64,000 bases of DNA from Rubrivivax sp. (lineage in GTDB: Bacteria > Pseudomonadota > Gammaproteobacteria > Burkholderiales > Burkholderiaceae_C), in NCBI GenBank assembly GCA_019635285.1, contig JAHBZS010000013.1, positions 62,001-126,000 on the forward strand. The letters are read 5' to 3'. How positions within the stretch are numbered: position 1 is the stretch's first letter; each line of letters starts with the position of its first letter. Below the pieces are notes generated by a model. That model worked only from the letters and a program-made list of their open reading frames with translations. It was not told the origin of the DNA and did no database searches. Both the position numbers and the translations under genes were made by a program. Shown in pieces: positions 38,665 to 47,564 of this stretch.

Positions 38665-39384
38665 ATGCTCGACATGCACACCCAGGCCCTGGGCCTGCCA
38701 CCGCTGCTGTGGGATGCGCAGCCGCTGCCGCGCCAGACGGCCGATGCCGACGAAGTGCCGGCGCTGGCGCGCTGGTACGAGCTGATGCTCGACGAGATCG
38801 ACTACGGCGTGCTGTTGCTCGGTGGCGACGGGCAGGTGCAGCACCTGAACCACGCGGCGCGCTGCGAACTCGACGCCCAGCACCCGCTGCAGCTGCTGGG
38901 ACGCCAGCTGCGCGCCCGCGACGCGGCGGACGTGGTGCCTCTGCACGACGCGTTGCAGGCGGCCACGCAGCGCGGGCTGCGACGCCTGCTGATGCTGGGC
39001 CGGGACGCGCACCGCGTGGCCGTGGCCGTGGTGCCGCTGCGGGCGCCCGGCGACCACGTGCACCTGGCCACGCAGCTGTCGCTGGGCAAGCGCCAGGTGT
39101 GCGGCGGCCTGGGCGTGCAATGGTTTGCGCGCAGCCACAGCCTGACGCTGGCCGAGACCCGCGTGCTGGAGGCGCTGAGCGAGGGCCTGCTGCCCGGCGA
39201 GATCGCCGCGCGCTTCGGCGTCGGCATCTCCACCATCCGCTCGCAGATCGGCAGCCTGCGCGCGAAGACCCGGTCCGACAGCATCGGCGCGCTGGTGCGG
39301 CAGGTGGCGGTGCTGCCGCCCTTGGTGGGCGCGCTGCGCGCCCGCGCCGCAGACGGCGGCCTGCCGCATGCGCAGGCCGCCTGA
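38665..39384 (+). CDS. LuxR-type transcriptional regulator (PAS-like input)
   Basis: A 239-residue regulator. The C-terminal 65 residues form a LuxR/FixJ-type helix-turn-helix (LTLAETRVLEALSEGLLPGEIAARFGVGISTIRSQIGSL in part). The N-terminal region (about 35-140), with EIDYGVLLLGGDGQVQHLNHAA, looks like a PAS-type sensor module. There is no receiver domain or autoinducer domain. ATG 38665 follows AGGAG; starts at 38623 or 38677 are less likely. It is divergent from the exported-protein cluster and 63 bp upstream of a Crp-type regulator on the same strand, so both regulators may share a transcript. Confidence 0.85.
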   Translation: MLDMHTQALGLPPLLWDAQPLPRQTADADEVPALARWYELMLDEIDYGVLLLGGDGQVQHLNHAARCELDAQHPLQLLGRQLRARDAADVVPLHDALQAATQRGLRRLLMLGRDAHRVAVAVVPLRAPGDHVHLATQLSLGKRQVCGGLGVQWFARSHSLTLAETRVLEALSEGLLPGEIAARFGVGISTIRSQIGSLRAKTRSDSIGALVRQVAVLPPLVGALRARAADGGLPHAQAA

Positions 39385-39447
39385 CTTCGGCGGTCACCGC
39401 CGGCCGGCTACGATGCGGCTGGCGTCCGGAGGCCGCGCTGCGCGGGC

Positions 39448-40119
39448 ATGGCGCCATCCCGCGCCATGCCGAGCCTGCCGCCCTGCCAGCCCGACCCCCT
39501 TGCGACGCTGAGCGAATCGCTGCGCGCGCTGGCACGGCGCGGCGAGATCCGGCACTACCGCAAGCACACGCTGCTCATCGAAGAAGGCGACCGCGGCGAC
39601 ACGCTGTACCTGATCCTGGCCGGGCGGCTGCGCAGCTATGCCAGCGGCGACAAGGGCCGCGAGATCACCTACGGCATCTACGGCCCCGGCGAGTACCTGG
39701 GCGAGATGAGCCTGGACGGCGGCCCGCGCTCGGCCAACGTGGTGACGCTGGACGACTGCAGCTGCGCGGTGGTCACACGCACGACCTTGCAACAGCACAT
39801 CGCCGAGCACCCCGAGTTCGCCTTCGAGCTGATCGCCAAGGTGATCCGCCGCGCGCGCGCCGCGACGTTGAGTGCCAAGCAGCTGGCGCTGAACGACGTG
39901 TACGGCCGGCTGGTGCAGGTGCTGTCCGGGCTGGCGGTCGAACAGCCCGGTGGCACGCGGCTCATCGAAGAACGGCTGACGCACCAGGCGCTGGCCCACC
40001 GGCTGGGCTGCTCACGCGAAATGGTCAGCCGGCTGATGAAGGATCTGGAGCACGGCGCCTACGTCGAGGCGCGCGACGGCCGGCTCGTGCTGTTGCGTCC
40101 GTTGCCGTCGCGGTGGTAG
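39448..40119 (+). CDS. Crp/Fnr-family regulator, probably cAMP-responsive
   Basis: A 223-residue Crp-family activator. The cyclic-nucleotide domain (about 30-140) keeps the phosphate-binding pattern G-E-x-S/L...R-S (EYLGEMSLDGGPRSANV), matching the cAMP-contacting Gly/Glu/Arg/Ser of E. coli CRP. The winged helix has CSREMVSRLMKDL, in which the Arg-Glu-Arg residues that read TGTGA in CRP are conserved. No Cys cluster for an Fe-S centre (Fnr) is present. The start may be ATG 39448 or 39466. The last 95 bp overlap the convergent subtilase gene. An adenylate cyclase gene lies 3 kb away. Confidence 0.85.
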   Translation: MAPSRAMPSLPPCQPDPLATLSESLRALARRGEIRHYRKHTLLIEEGDRGDTLYLILAGRLRSYASGDKGREITYGIYGPGEYLGEMSLDGGPRSANVVTLDDCSCAVVTRTTLQQHIAEHPEFAFELIAKVIRRARAATLSAKQLALNDVYGRLVQVLSGLAVEQPGGTRLIEERLTHQALAHRLGCSREMVSRLMKDLEHGAYVEARDGRLVLLRPLPSRW

Positions 40120-41926
40120 TGCGGCGCCCGCCCGGGGGCAGCAGGCCCCGGCCCAGCCGTGGGTCGTGCCCGTCCTTGCCGCGGGCGAGGGGGACCAGGC
40201 CGTCCAGACACTCCTGCGGCGTGAGCCGCGGCGGCCCTTTCCCGCCGCGTTGTGCCAGGCGGCTTGCGATCAGCCGCGCCACCTGTGGTGCCGCCACGCT
40301 GGTGCCGTTCATGCGCACGCTGTCCGCCGCCGACGTGGCCGCCGCGATCCGGCCCGGCTGTGTCGGGCTGTCCTCGCTGGGCGCCAGCAACGAGGGGCCC
40401 GTGCGTTCGCCGCGCGTCGGTCCGCCGCCCGAATAGCGCGCCACCGCACCGGTGGAGGCGACGTACCCGCCGACGACGATCGTCTGCCGTCCGTTGGCGA
40501 TGGCGTTGAAGGATCCTGCGGCGCGCACGGTGGCGCGCCCAGACTCACCGCCCGCGTCGATGAAGAACGACTGGCGGCCCCGCTGTGGCCGGCCAGGCAG
40601 CGAGTCGTCGCGCTCGATCCAGGCGTGCAACTCGACCTTGTTGTCGGCGGCGGCGTCATCACGCAGTGCGATCTGCCACCGGCCGGCGCTCGCCCGCGCC
40701 GCCCCGGGCGGCCTGCCGGCCGTCGGGGCCAGCGCCACCAGGACCATCGGGCCGTTCGGCGAATCGGCCACCTGGCCGAGGAAGATGACGCCGAAGTCGG
40801 CTCGCGACGGCGGTGTGCCCGCCGGCGGAAAGACCGCGCCGATGCCACGCCAGCCGCTCGTCCGACCGAAGGGGTCGTCCACCTTGACGCTGAGGCGGGA
40901 CGCGGCATAGCCCTTGGGCAGCCAGATCTCGACGAAGCTGGGGGTTGCGTCGTCGGGCAGCACCTGCCACCACAACGTCTGCGTCCGGCAGCTACCGTCC
41001 AAGGTGAACACGGCGTGGCCGCGGGCCTCGTAGCTGTTGCCCGCCGGCAGCACGACGTTCAGCCGCCCGTCGAGCAGGCTGATCAGTTCGTCGATCGCAC
41101 ATTCGAGGATCGAGCCGCCGTCGTGGGCGCCGGCCATCGTGCCGCAACTCAGGTTGACGACCACGCCCGCCTGCGGCCCGGCGCGCTCGATGATGTAGTG
41201 CAGCGCATCCAGGGCCTGCATCTTCAGCGCGCTGCCCGACGTGTCCTCCAGGCCGCGCCGCGGCAGGTGCACCGCCACGACGTCGGCGGCCTGCCGCGCG
41301 CCGGCAGGCCAGCGCCCGGCCGCGAGGTCGGCGACATGCGTGCCGTGGGTAGCGCGCGGCATCACCGCGGGATAGGCCTCGGACAGCGCGCGGCCGTGCA
41401 CCGCGCCGGTGTCCAGCTCGTGGCCGTAGCCGAGGTCCTGCGCGGGCCGCCAGAGGTGGGGGCAGCGGCTGGCGGGTGCGGTGGCGTCCTGGCTCCACAC
41501 GCAGCGCACGCGCGACGCGCCATCCGCGCCGACAAACACCGGGTGAGCGAAGGCCACGAAGTCGTCGATGACACCGATCACCACGCGCGCGCTGCAGCGT
41601 GCGCCGCGCGGCGGCGAGGGCGGCAGCGCATGACCGTCCACGGCCATGCCCAGCTTGAAGCGCTTGACCTGGCCGGCCAGGTCCTGCAGATGCTTGCGTT
41701 CCACCCAGGCGGTGCAGCAGCGGATGCGCCGAGGATCGATGGCGCCGCCGCGATACAGCGCCGGCAGCTGCACGCCGCGCAAGCGGCCGTCGGCGATCTT
41801 CTGCTGCAGCTGCGCAACGCTGCCGTCGCACTCGACGATGACACCCACGCGGCCCTGCGCATCGCACGTGACATCGCGGTAGTCGGTGAGCTGTGCCCAC
41901 CGCAGATAGGGGTCCGGCATCGGCAT
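40025..41926 (-). CDS. Subtilisin-like serine peptidase (S8)
   Basis: A 633-residue S8 protease. The triad is D121 (VIDDFVAFAHPVF), H194 (THGTHVADLAAG) and S543 (MNGTSVAAPQVARL), with oxyanion N297 (LPAGNS). The catalytic domain is split by a large insert, about 305-470, between the Asn and Ser motifs. No signal peptide is seen, so it is probably cytoplasmic or leaves by a non-classical route. Residues 1-110 may be a propeptide-like or binding domain. The last 35 residues are a basic, Thr/Arg/Pro-rich tail translated from DNA that also encodes the end of the Crp-type gene on the other strand. ATG 41926 is 4 bp after the PAP2 gene. Third gene of a cyclase-PAP2-subtilase operon. Confidence 0.87.
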   Translation of the reverse strand: MPMPDPYLRWAQLTDYRDVTCDAQGRVGVIVECDGSVAQLQQKIADGRLRGVQLPALYRGGAIDPRRIRCCTAWVERKHLQDLAGQVKRFKLGMAVDGHALPPSPPRGARCSARVVIGVIDDFVAFAHPVFVGADGASRVRCVWSQDATAPASRCPHLWRPAQDLGYGHELDTGAVHGRALSEAYPAVMPRATHGTHVADLAAGRWPAGARQAADVVAVHLPRRGLEDTSGSALKMQALDALHYIIERAGPQAGVVVNLSCGTMAGAHDGGSILECAIDELISLLDGRLNVVLPAGNSYEARGHAVFTLDGSCRTQTLWWQVLPDDATPSFVEIWLPKGYAASRLSVKVDDPFGRTSGWRGIGAVFPPAGTPPSRADFGVIFLGQVADSPNGPMVLVALAPTAGRPPGAARASAGRWQIALRDDAAADNKVELHAWIERDDSLPGRPQRGRQSFFIDAGGESGRATVRAAGSFNAIANGRQTIVVGGYVASTGAVARYSGGGPTRGERTGPSLLAPSEDSPTQPGRIAAATSAADSVRMNGTSVAAPQVARLIASRLAQRGGKGPPRLTPQECLDGLVPLARGKDGHDPRLGRGLLPPGGRRTTTATATDATARAGRRAPRRRRRAPDPSSAG

Positions 41927-41930
41927 GGCG

Positions 41931-43028
41931 CTACCGCCATTCGGCGGCGGCCTGGCGCCAGAGCCACTGCAGCGCCGTCGTAGGCGCCGCGGCGGTCGGG
42001 TGCTGCGGGTCCGCCTGCCGGGTGCCCGGCAGCAACGGCGCACCCGGTACCACGAAGTCGAACCCGGGGTCCCTGGTCTCGAAGGTCCGCGCCTGCCAGC
42101 TGCCTGCGGGCGCGGCGCTGTCGCGGCGGCACAGGCACACCAGGTATTCGCCCAGCGACGTCCCGAGCAGGCGCCCGGCCTCGCTGTCGATCGGGAAATG
42201 CACGCCGGCGACGCTGCGGTTGATGGACGTGCGCTCCGCCAGGCGCTGCAGGTCGTCGACAAAGCGGTGGCCCTCGGCGCGCAGTTGCGTCAGCAGGTGG
42301 GCAACGATGAAGGCTTCGGTCGCATGGCCGCTGGGCAGGCTGCCATGCAGCGGCACCGGGATGATCGGCTGGATGCGCGGCAGGTAGTCGCTGGGCCGCG
42401 GACAGGCCAGCGCATGCTTGAAGCGCATCTCGATGATCGAGGCCAGGCTCAGCGCCAGGCTCATCAGCTCCTGCGTCCTGGGGCGTTGATCCAGGCGCAG
42501 GTTGGCCGCCGAATTCCAGAACGCCCACTGCGGCGTCAGCTGGGCCAGGATCTCGCTGGCACGCTCGGCACGCAGTTCGGCATAGCCGGCAACGAGCTTG
42601 GCCTGACCCTTGAACACCGCCAACGCCGGGCGTTTGATCTCGGCGATCGGCAGCAACCGGGCGGAGGTGCCGGTGCGGTTGAAGGACACATGCTCGAGCC
42701 TGGCGACGACCCCGGCGACCGAAAAGCGCAGCCCGCCCAGCAGATCGAACAGCAGCACGAGCTGGCGAATGTGAGGCGCCCACCGCGCGAAGTCCTCGGC
42801 CCGGTCGAGCGTACGCGGCAGGCTCCGCACCAGAGGCTCCCCCAGTTCGGCCGGCACCGTGCCACCGCGCGACTTGATCAGCGCGTCGACGAGCATCAAG
42901 TTCAGCTCGGGCCCCCCGGGGCCGGACGCGCCCATCGCACCCATGGCGCCCATCGCGCCCATGGCACCCATGGCGCCCATGGCGCCCATGGCGCCCATCA
43001 CAGTCGTCGCACCCATCTGGACTGACAT
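41931..43028 (-). CDS. PAP2/vanadium haloperoxidase-family protein with an N-terminal (MGA)8 repeat
   Basis: A 365-residue protein with all three motifs of the PAP2/vanadium haloperoxidase superfamily: K-x6-RP (K204...R211-P212), PSGH (232-235) and R-x3-G-x-H-x3-D (R271, G275, H277, D281). It is either a soluble acid phosphatase or a vanadium haloperoxidase; the lack of membrane helices and the long helical N-terminal half favour the haloperoxidase-like group. Residues 11-34 are eight tandem Met-Gly-Ala triplets, which look like a flexible or disordered lead. GGGGAGG precedes ATG 43028. Between the cyclase-TPR gene (42-bp gap) and the subtilase gene (4 bp), same strand. Confidence 0.85.
   Translation of the reverse strand: MSVQMGATTVMGAMGAMGAMGAMGAMGAMGAMGASGPGGPELNLMLVDALIKSRGGTVPAELGEPLVRSLPRTLDRAEDFARWAPHIRQLVLLFDLLGGLRFSVAGVVARLEHVSFNRTGTSARLLPIAEIKRPALAVFKGQAKLVAGYAELRAERASEILAQLTPQWAFWNSAANLRLDQRPRTQELMSLALSLASIIEMRFKHALACPRPSDYLPRIQPIIPVPLHGSLPSGHATEAFIVAHLLTQLRAEGHRFVDDLQRLAERTSINRSVAGVHFPIDSEAGRLLGTSLGEYLVCLCRRDSAAPAGSWQARTFETRDPGFDFVVPGAPLLPGTRQADPQHPTAAAPTTALQWLWRQAAAEWR
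42927..42998 (-). repeat. 9-bp tandem repeat encoding (Met-Gly-Ala)8
   Basis: Eight in-frame copies of a 9-bp unit close to ATGGGCGCC (+ strand CCCATGGCG-type) encode residues 11-34 of the PAP2 protein. Copies differ only at a few third positions (ATGGGTGCG, ATGGGCGCG, ATGGGTGCC). Gain or loss of units keeps the frame, so the number may vary between strains. Confidence 0.85.
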
Positions 43029-43070
43029 CGCGCGTCCTCCCCTAGATTCGGTCTTGTTCGTTCAGCAGGG

Positions 43071-44861
43071 TCAGTGCGGCAGTCCGGCGGCCTGCAACGC
43101 ATCGGCAAAGACGTGGCCCAGCGGGCCGACGCTGAAGCCCGACACGGCCCGGAACTGGCTGACCGTGTACCCGGGCGTCAGCTGCAACAGGTCGTGCAGG
43201 CTGGCCCGGGCGGCGTCGAGCTGGCCGGACATCGACTGCGCGATCGCCAGCGCGCGATAGGTCGACGGATGCATGCGGTTGGCGCGCAACGAGCGCTGGG
43301 CGAGTTCGATCGCCCGCGCGTAGTGGCGCGCGCCGAGCGCCGCACTGGCGGCCAGCGAGTCGTAGTAGTGCCGCATCGGGTCGACGGGCGACAACATCAG
43401 CGCGCGCGCACTGGCTTGTTCCGCCGGCTCGCCGTCGCCCGCGAAGGCGTGCAGCAGGCCCTGGAACAGCCAGGCCAGCGATTCGTTGGGGTTGGCGTCG
43501 AGCGCAGCGTCGAGCCGCGCCTTGGCCGCGGCGGTGTCCTTGCGCAGGTTGAGCTGCAGCACGCCGTCGATGGCCAGCGCCAGCGCGCAGTGCGGGTCGC
43601 GGTCGAGCGCACGCTGCGTGTTCTCGAAGGCCAGGCGGGTGTCGATGTCGGGGGTCGCCGAACGGTTCTGCGTGACGCGCAGCGCATGCCAGTTGGCGAG
43701 CCAGGCATAGGGCCTGGCATGGCGGCGGTCGCGCTCGATCAGATGCTCGAGCATGGCCTTCGAGGTGTCGAACTCGCTTGTCGAGCTGCGGTGCATCAGC
43801 GCAATCGCGCCGAGCAGCAGCCCGTAGCTCTTGACGGTCGGCATCGCATGCGATGAGGCACGCCGAAGCTCGTGCTGCATGATCGCGGCGCCCACCTCGG
43901 CGACGATGGTCGCGATCATCGGATCCTCGGCGGCCCAGACGCCGCGCAGATCGCCCAGCAGGCGCTCGGCCCAGACGATGCGCCCGCCAGGCGCTTCGAC
44001 CAGCTCGACCATCAGCTTGATCTGCTGGCCCGACACCTGCACGCTGCCCGAGACCAGGTAGTCCGCGCCCAGACAGGCGGCCACCGCCGCAGGGCCATCG
44101 TCGCGCTGCTTGAACACGGTGGTCGACATGCGCGAGATCACGTTCAGCGCCTGCGTCTTCGACAGCGCCGCGATGATCTCGTCGGCCAGCGCATCGCCGA
44201 TCATGCGCGGGTCCGGCTGCGCGCCGAGCGTGCGCATCGGGATCACCGCCACCGTCGGCCGCGTCGGGCCCGGCGGCGGCGCGGGTGCGGCCACCGCCGG
44301 CAACGGCCCGGGCGGGCCGATGCGGAAGGCGCGCACCGGGGCGTCGATGTGCTTCAGGTAGCAGTCGCCCAGGTCATCGACCGCGGCATCGAAACCATCG
44401 GTCAAGGCATCGCGCGCCTCGGCCGAGGCGACGATCTCGCCGGGGCCGGCCAGCGTGGCCAGGCGCGCCGCGAGGTTGACGCCGGTGCCGTAGATGTCGT
44501 GCTCGTCGCTGATCACGTCGGCGAGGTGCAGGCCGATGCGCAGACGCAAGCGCATGGCGTCGGCCGGACGGCCGTCTAGGGCTTCGATGGCGTGCTGCAT
44601 CGCGATGGCCGCCTGCACGGCCGCGGGCACCGCGGCGAACTCCAGCAGCAGGCCATCGCCCAGACTCTTGACCATCCGGCCACCCTGCGCCGGCAGCAAC
44701 CGATGGCGCACCTGGTTGACGAAGCGCCGCCAGCGCTCGATGAAGCCGGCCTCGTCTGCCTGCATCAGCCGAACGGACTCGGCGACATCCACCACCACGA
44801 TGGCACGACGAGCCCGCTGCAACACCGGCCACGCCTCGTCATCGTCGATGGGCTCGCTCAT
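43071..44861 (-). CDS. Class III adenylate cyclase with TolB/FlgO-like and TPR domains
   Basis: A 596-residue soluble protein. Residues about 18-185 are a class III cyclase domain: metal ligands D25 (VVVDVAES) and D69 (SLGDGLL) and transition-state N129/R133 (GVNLAARLA) are present, so it is probably active in making cAMP. Residues about 225-330 (TVAVIPMRTLG...ADEIIAALSK...SGSVQVSGQQIKLMVELV) match the TolB-N/FlgO-like module often found in such cyclases. Residues about 350-590 carry TPR-type helices. ATG 44861 was chosen; ATGs at 44894 and 44888 or a TTG at 44906 would add up to 15 residues. First gene of an operon with the PAP2 and subtilase genes. Confidence 0.87.
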   Translation of the reverse strand: MSEPIDDDEAWPVLQRARRAIVVVDVAESVRLMQADEAGFIERWRRFVNQVRHRLLPAQGGRMVKSLGDGLLLEFAAVPAAVQAAIAMQHAIEALDGRPADAMRLRLRIGLHLADVISDEHDIYGTGVNLAARLATLAGPGEIVASAEARDALTDGFDAAVDDLGDCYLKHIDAPVRAFRIGPPGPLPAVAAPAPPPGPTRPTVAVIPMRTLGAQPDPRMIGDALADEIIAALSKTQALNVISRMSTTVFKQRDDGPAAVAACLGADYLVSGSVQVSGQQIKLMVELVEAPGGRIVWAERLLGDLRGVWAAEDPMIATIVAEVGAAIMQHELRRASSHAMPTVKSYGLLLGAIALMHRSSTSEFDTSKAMLEHLIERDRRHARPYAWLANWHALRVTQNRSATPDIDTRLAFENTQRALDRDPHCALALAIDGVLQLNLRKDTAAAKARLDAALDANPNESLAWLFQGLLHAFAGDGEPAEQASARALMLSPVDPMRHYYDSLAASAALGARHYARAIELAQRSLRANRMHPSTYRALAIAQSMSGQLDAARASLHDLLQLTPGYTVSQFRAVSGFSVGPLGHVFADALQAAGLPH

Positions 44862-44969
44862 GCTCGGCGCTCGCCGGAAAGGGGTCATCCTCATTCTGGT
44901 GGACAACCCGGCGCGCCCGCAAGCTCGCAGCGCAGCGTCGCGCGCGCCGCGCGCGCTCAGCGACGACCC

Positions 44970-45896
44970 TCAGGGCTTGGCGTTGCCCGCCGGCGGCGGC
45001 CCGAAGCGCCGCTCCGGCTTCGGCGCGCGCGCATACAGGCCTTCCACCTTGGGCAGGTTGGCCTGGATGTCCTTGATGCGCGTAGCCCCCGCCGGGTGGG
45101 TGGACAGGAACTCCGGCGGCCCGCCCTGGCTGGCCTTGGCCATCTTCTGCCACAGCGTCACGCCGGCGGCCGGGTTGTAGCCGGCGCGCGCGGCCAGCTC
45201 CATGCCCACCAGGTCGGCCTCGGATTCGTCGTCGCGGCTGAAGGTCAGGGTCAGCAGCTGCTCGCCCATGCCGGCCACCATGCGGCCGGTGTTGCCCAGG
45301 CCGAGCAGCGCCGAGCCCAGCTCCAGCGCGCCGCGCGTGGCCACGCTCTTGCCCATGCGCTCGCGCGCGTGCTCGCGCAGCGCGTGCGCCATCTCGTGGC
45401 CCATGATCATGGCCACCTCGTCGTCGTTGAGCTGCAGCTTCTGCAGGATGCCCCAGTAGAAGGCGATCTTGCCGCCGGGCATGCAGAAGGCGTTGATCTG
45501 CGGGCTGCCGATCAGCGCCACCTCCCACTTCCACTGCGCCGCGCGCCGGTTCCATTGCGTGGTGAACGGAATGATGCGCCTGGCGATGTAGCGCAGGCGC
45601 TGCAGCTGCGGATGGTCGTCGGGCGCCAGCGCGTGCTTGGCCGACGCCTGCTGCTGCATCTGCGCAAACTGCTGCGCGGCAGCCTGCTCCACCTGCTCGG
45701 CGGGCACCAGCTTGGCGAAGCTGGAGTTCTTGCCCACGTCCACGCCCTCGCGGGCCCAGGCCGGCGGCGCCGCCGCCAGCACCCCGAGTCCGAGCGCGCC
45801 CAGCGCCAACCGGCGCCGACCGTGCACGGCGCAGGCGCAGCCGGCGGCGTGGCGCCAGTCGGGCAGATCGGCCTGGGTGACGAAGCGGGGGTTCAT
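44970..45896 (-). CDS. M48-family metallopeptidase
   Basis: A 308-residue zinc peptidase related to BepA/LoiP-type periplasmic proteases. The zinc motif HEMAH is at 167-171 and the third ligand E226 is in SEADLVG. The N-terminus has an Arg-rich GRRRLALGALGLGVLAAAPPAWA export signal after a 26-residue lead, so export is likely, perhaps by Tat; a start further downstream is possible but no better ATG exists. Substrates would be misfolded outer-membrane proteins. A 48-bp gap separates it from ampG. Confidence 0.9.
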   Translation of the reverse strand: MNPRFVTQADLPDWRHAAGCACAVHGRRRLALGALGLGVLAAAPPAWAREGVDVGKNSSFAKLVPAEQVEQAAAQQFAQMQQQASAKHALAPDDHPQLQRLRYIARRIIPFTTQWNRRAAQWKWEVALIGSPQINAFCMPGGKIAFYWGILQKLQLNDDEVAMIMGHEMAHALREHARERMGKSVATRGALELGSALLGLGNTGRMVAGMGEQLLTLTFSRDDESEADLVGMELAARAGYNPAAGVTLWQKMAKASQGGPPEFLSTHPAGATRIKDIQANLPKVEGLYARAPKPERRFGPPPAGNAKP

Positions 45897-45944
45897 GGCA
45901 GCTTGCGACCAGGATGCAGCATGCCAGTTCCCCGGCAGCGCAGC

Positions 45945-47537
45945 CTAGTCATCGACCGCGCCTGCGCTTGTAGGATCTATTTCCAGTGAGCGCACGCTCT
46001 CGCGCATCCACCACAGCATCCACAGCGCCGGCAAGGCCGCCACGGTGCTGGTCAAGAAGAACGCGGGCCAGCCGATCGATTCGGCCAGCACACCGGCCAG
46101 CGGCCCGACCCAGACGCGGCCCACCGACGCGAAGGCGCTGAGCAGCGCGTACTGGGTGGCCGTGAAGCGCTGGTTGCACAGGCTCATCAGGAAGGCGACG
46201 AAGGCCGCCGTGCCCATGCCGCCCGACAGGTTCTCGAAGGCGATGACCATCAGCAGCCCGCCGTCCACCGGCGTGGGGTGCGCCAGCTGCACGAAGCCCC
46301 AGTCGAAGGCCGGCAGCACCAGGCCGGGCATCAGGCCCTTGCCCTCGACCGCCAGCCACCAGAAGCCCAGGTTGCTGGCCGCCTGCAGCACGCCAAAGAG
46401 CAGCAGCGCGCGCCACAGCCCCAGCTTCAGCATCAGCAGCCCGCCGAGCAGCGCGCCGCCGATGGTCAGCCACAGGCCGATGATCTTGTTGACCACGCCC
46501 ACCTCGGCCGGGCTGAAGGCCATGCTCTTCAGCAAGAAGGGCGTCATCAGCGAGCCGGCGAAGGCGTCGCCCAGCTTGTACAGCACGATGAAGGCCAGGA
46601 ACGCCGCCGCGCCGCGCTGGCTGAAGTAGCTGCTCAGGCCGCCCAGCAGTGTCTCGAAGCGTGCCTTGCGCGCCGCCCAGGCAGCCAGCGGCAGCGTGAA
46701 GGCGATGCCCAGCAGCAGCGCCAGCAGGTTCTCCCAGCGCAGCTTCAGCGTGTCGTTCAGCGCCGAGCCTTCGAGCAGCGGCCCCAGCAGCGCATGCGCC
46801 AGCGGCGGCGCGAAGCGGTCGCTGAGCAGGTAGCCCACCGCCACCGCCGCCAGCACCGCCAGGAAGCCGATGACGTCGTGGCGCGCGGCCGTGGGCTTGA
46901 GGTCCGGCATCGGCACCCTGGGCAGCAGCAGCGCCGACAGCACGGCGGCGCCGAACATCAGCGCGGCCATGAAGCGGTAGACCTGCGGCCACGTCCAGCC
47001 GCCGCCCTGCGTGGGGTCGGTCCAGATCAGCGCGATGCCACCGGAGAGGATCATCGCCAGCCGGTAGCCCATGACGTTGAGCGACGAGCCCAGGCCACGC
47101 TCGCGCGCCGGCAGCAGGTCGGTGCGGTAGGCGTCGATGACCACGTCCTGCGACGCCGAGATGAAAGCCACCGCCACCGCCAGCAGCGCAAAGGCGCGCG
47201 TGGCGCCGCTGGGCGAGGTGGACGCCAGCAGCAGCAGCGCGCCGCTTAAGCCGAGCTGCGTCAGCACCAGCCAGCCGCGCCGGCGGCCCAGCCACGGCAG
47301 GTCGAAGCGGTCCATCAGCGGCGCCCACAGGAACTTGAAGGTGTAGGGCAGGCCGACCAGGCTGAGGAAGCCGATGGTGGCGACGTCCAGCCCTTCCATG
47401 CTGAGCCAGGCCTGCATGGCCTGGCCGGTGAGCGCCAGCGGCAGGCCGGACGCGAAGCCGAGCAGCAGCACGACCAGCAACCGGTGCAGCGCCGCGGCGC
47501 GGGACAGGGCGCCGGCGGCGAGGGGTGCTTGGGGCAT
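45945..47537 (-). CDS. ampG: AmpG-type muropeptide permease (MFS)
   Basis: A 530-residue major-facilitator transporter with about 12-14 helices. The N-terminal blocks LLLGFASGLPLALTG and LPYTFKFLWAPLMDRFDLP and the later FVAFLMSLCNQRFTATQYALLSAF are typical of AmpG, which imports anhydromuropeptides released during wall turnover for recycling and beta-lactamase signalling. ATG 47537. On the same strand as, and 93 bp beyond, the anti-sigma gene, with a GC hexanucleotide repeat between them. Confidence 0.9.
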   Translation of the reverse strand: MPQAPLAAGALSRAAALHRLLVVLLLGFASGLPLALTGQAMQAWLSMEGLDVATIGFLSLVGLPYTFKFLWAPLMDRFDLPWLGRRRGWLVLTQLGLSGALLLLASTSPSGATRAFALLAVAVAFISASQDVVIDAYRTDLLPARERGLGSSLNVMGYRLAMILSGGIALIWTDPTQGGGWTWPQVYRFMAALMFGAAVLSALLLPRVPMPDLKPTAARHDVIGFLAVLAAVAVGYLLSDRFAPPLAHALLGPLLEGSALNDTLKLRWENLLALLLGIAFTLPLAAWAARKARFETLLGGLSSYFSQRGAAAFLAFIVLYKLGDAFAGSLMTPFLLKSMAFSPAEVGVVNKIIGLWLTIGGALLGGLLMLKLGLWRALLLFGVLQAASNLGFWWLAVEGKGLMPGLVLPAFDWGFVQLAHPTPVDGGLLMVIAFENLSGGMGTAAFVAFLMSLCNQRFTATQYALLSAFASVGRVWVGPLAGVLAESIGWPAFFLTSTVAALPALWMLWWMRESVRSLEIDPTSAGAVDD

Positions 47538-47564
47538 CGCGGAATTCTAGGTGCCGCACCGCCG

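Noticed and set aside
42859-43025. The 9-bp repeat as a possible CRISPR-like or minisatellite array
   Set aside because: Units are contiguous and in frame inside a coding region, with no spacers.
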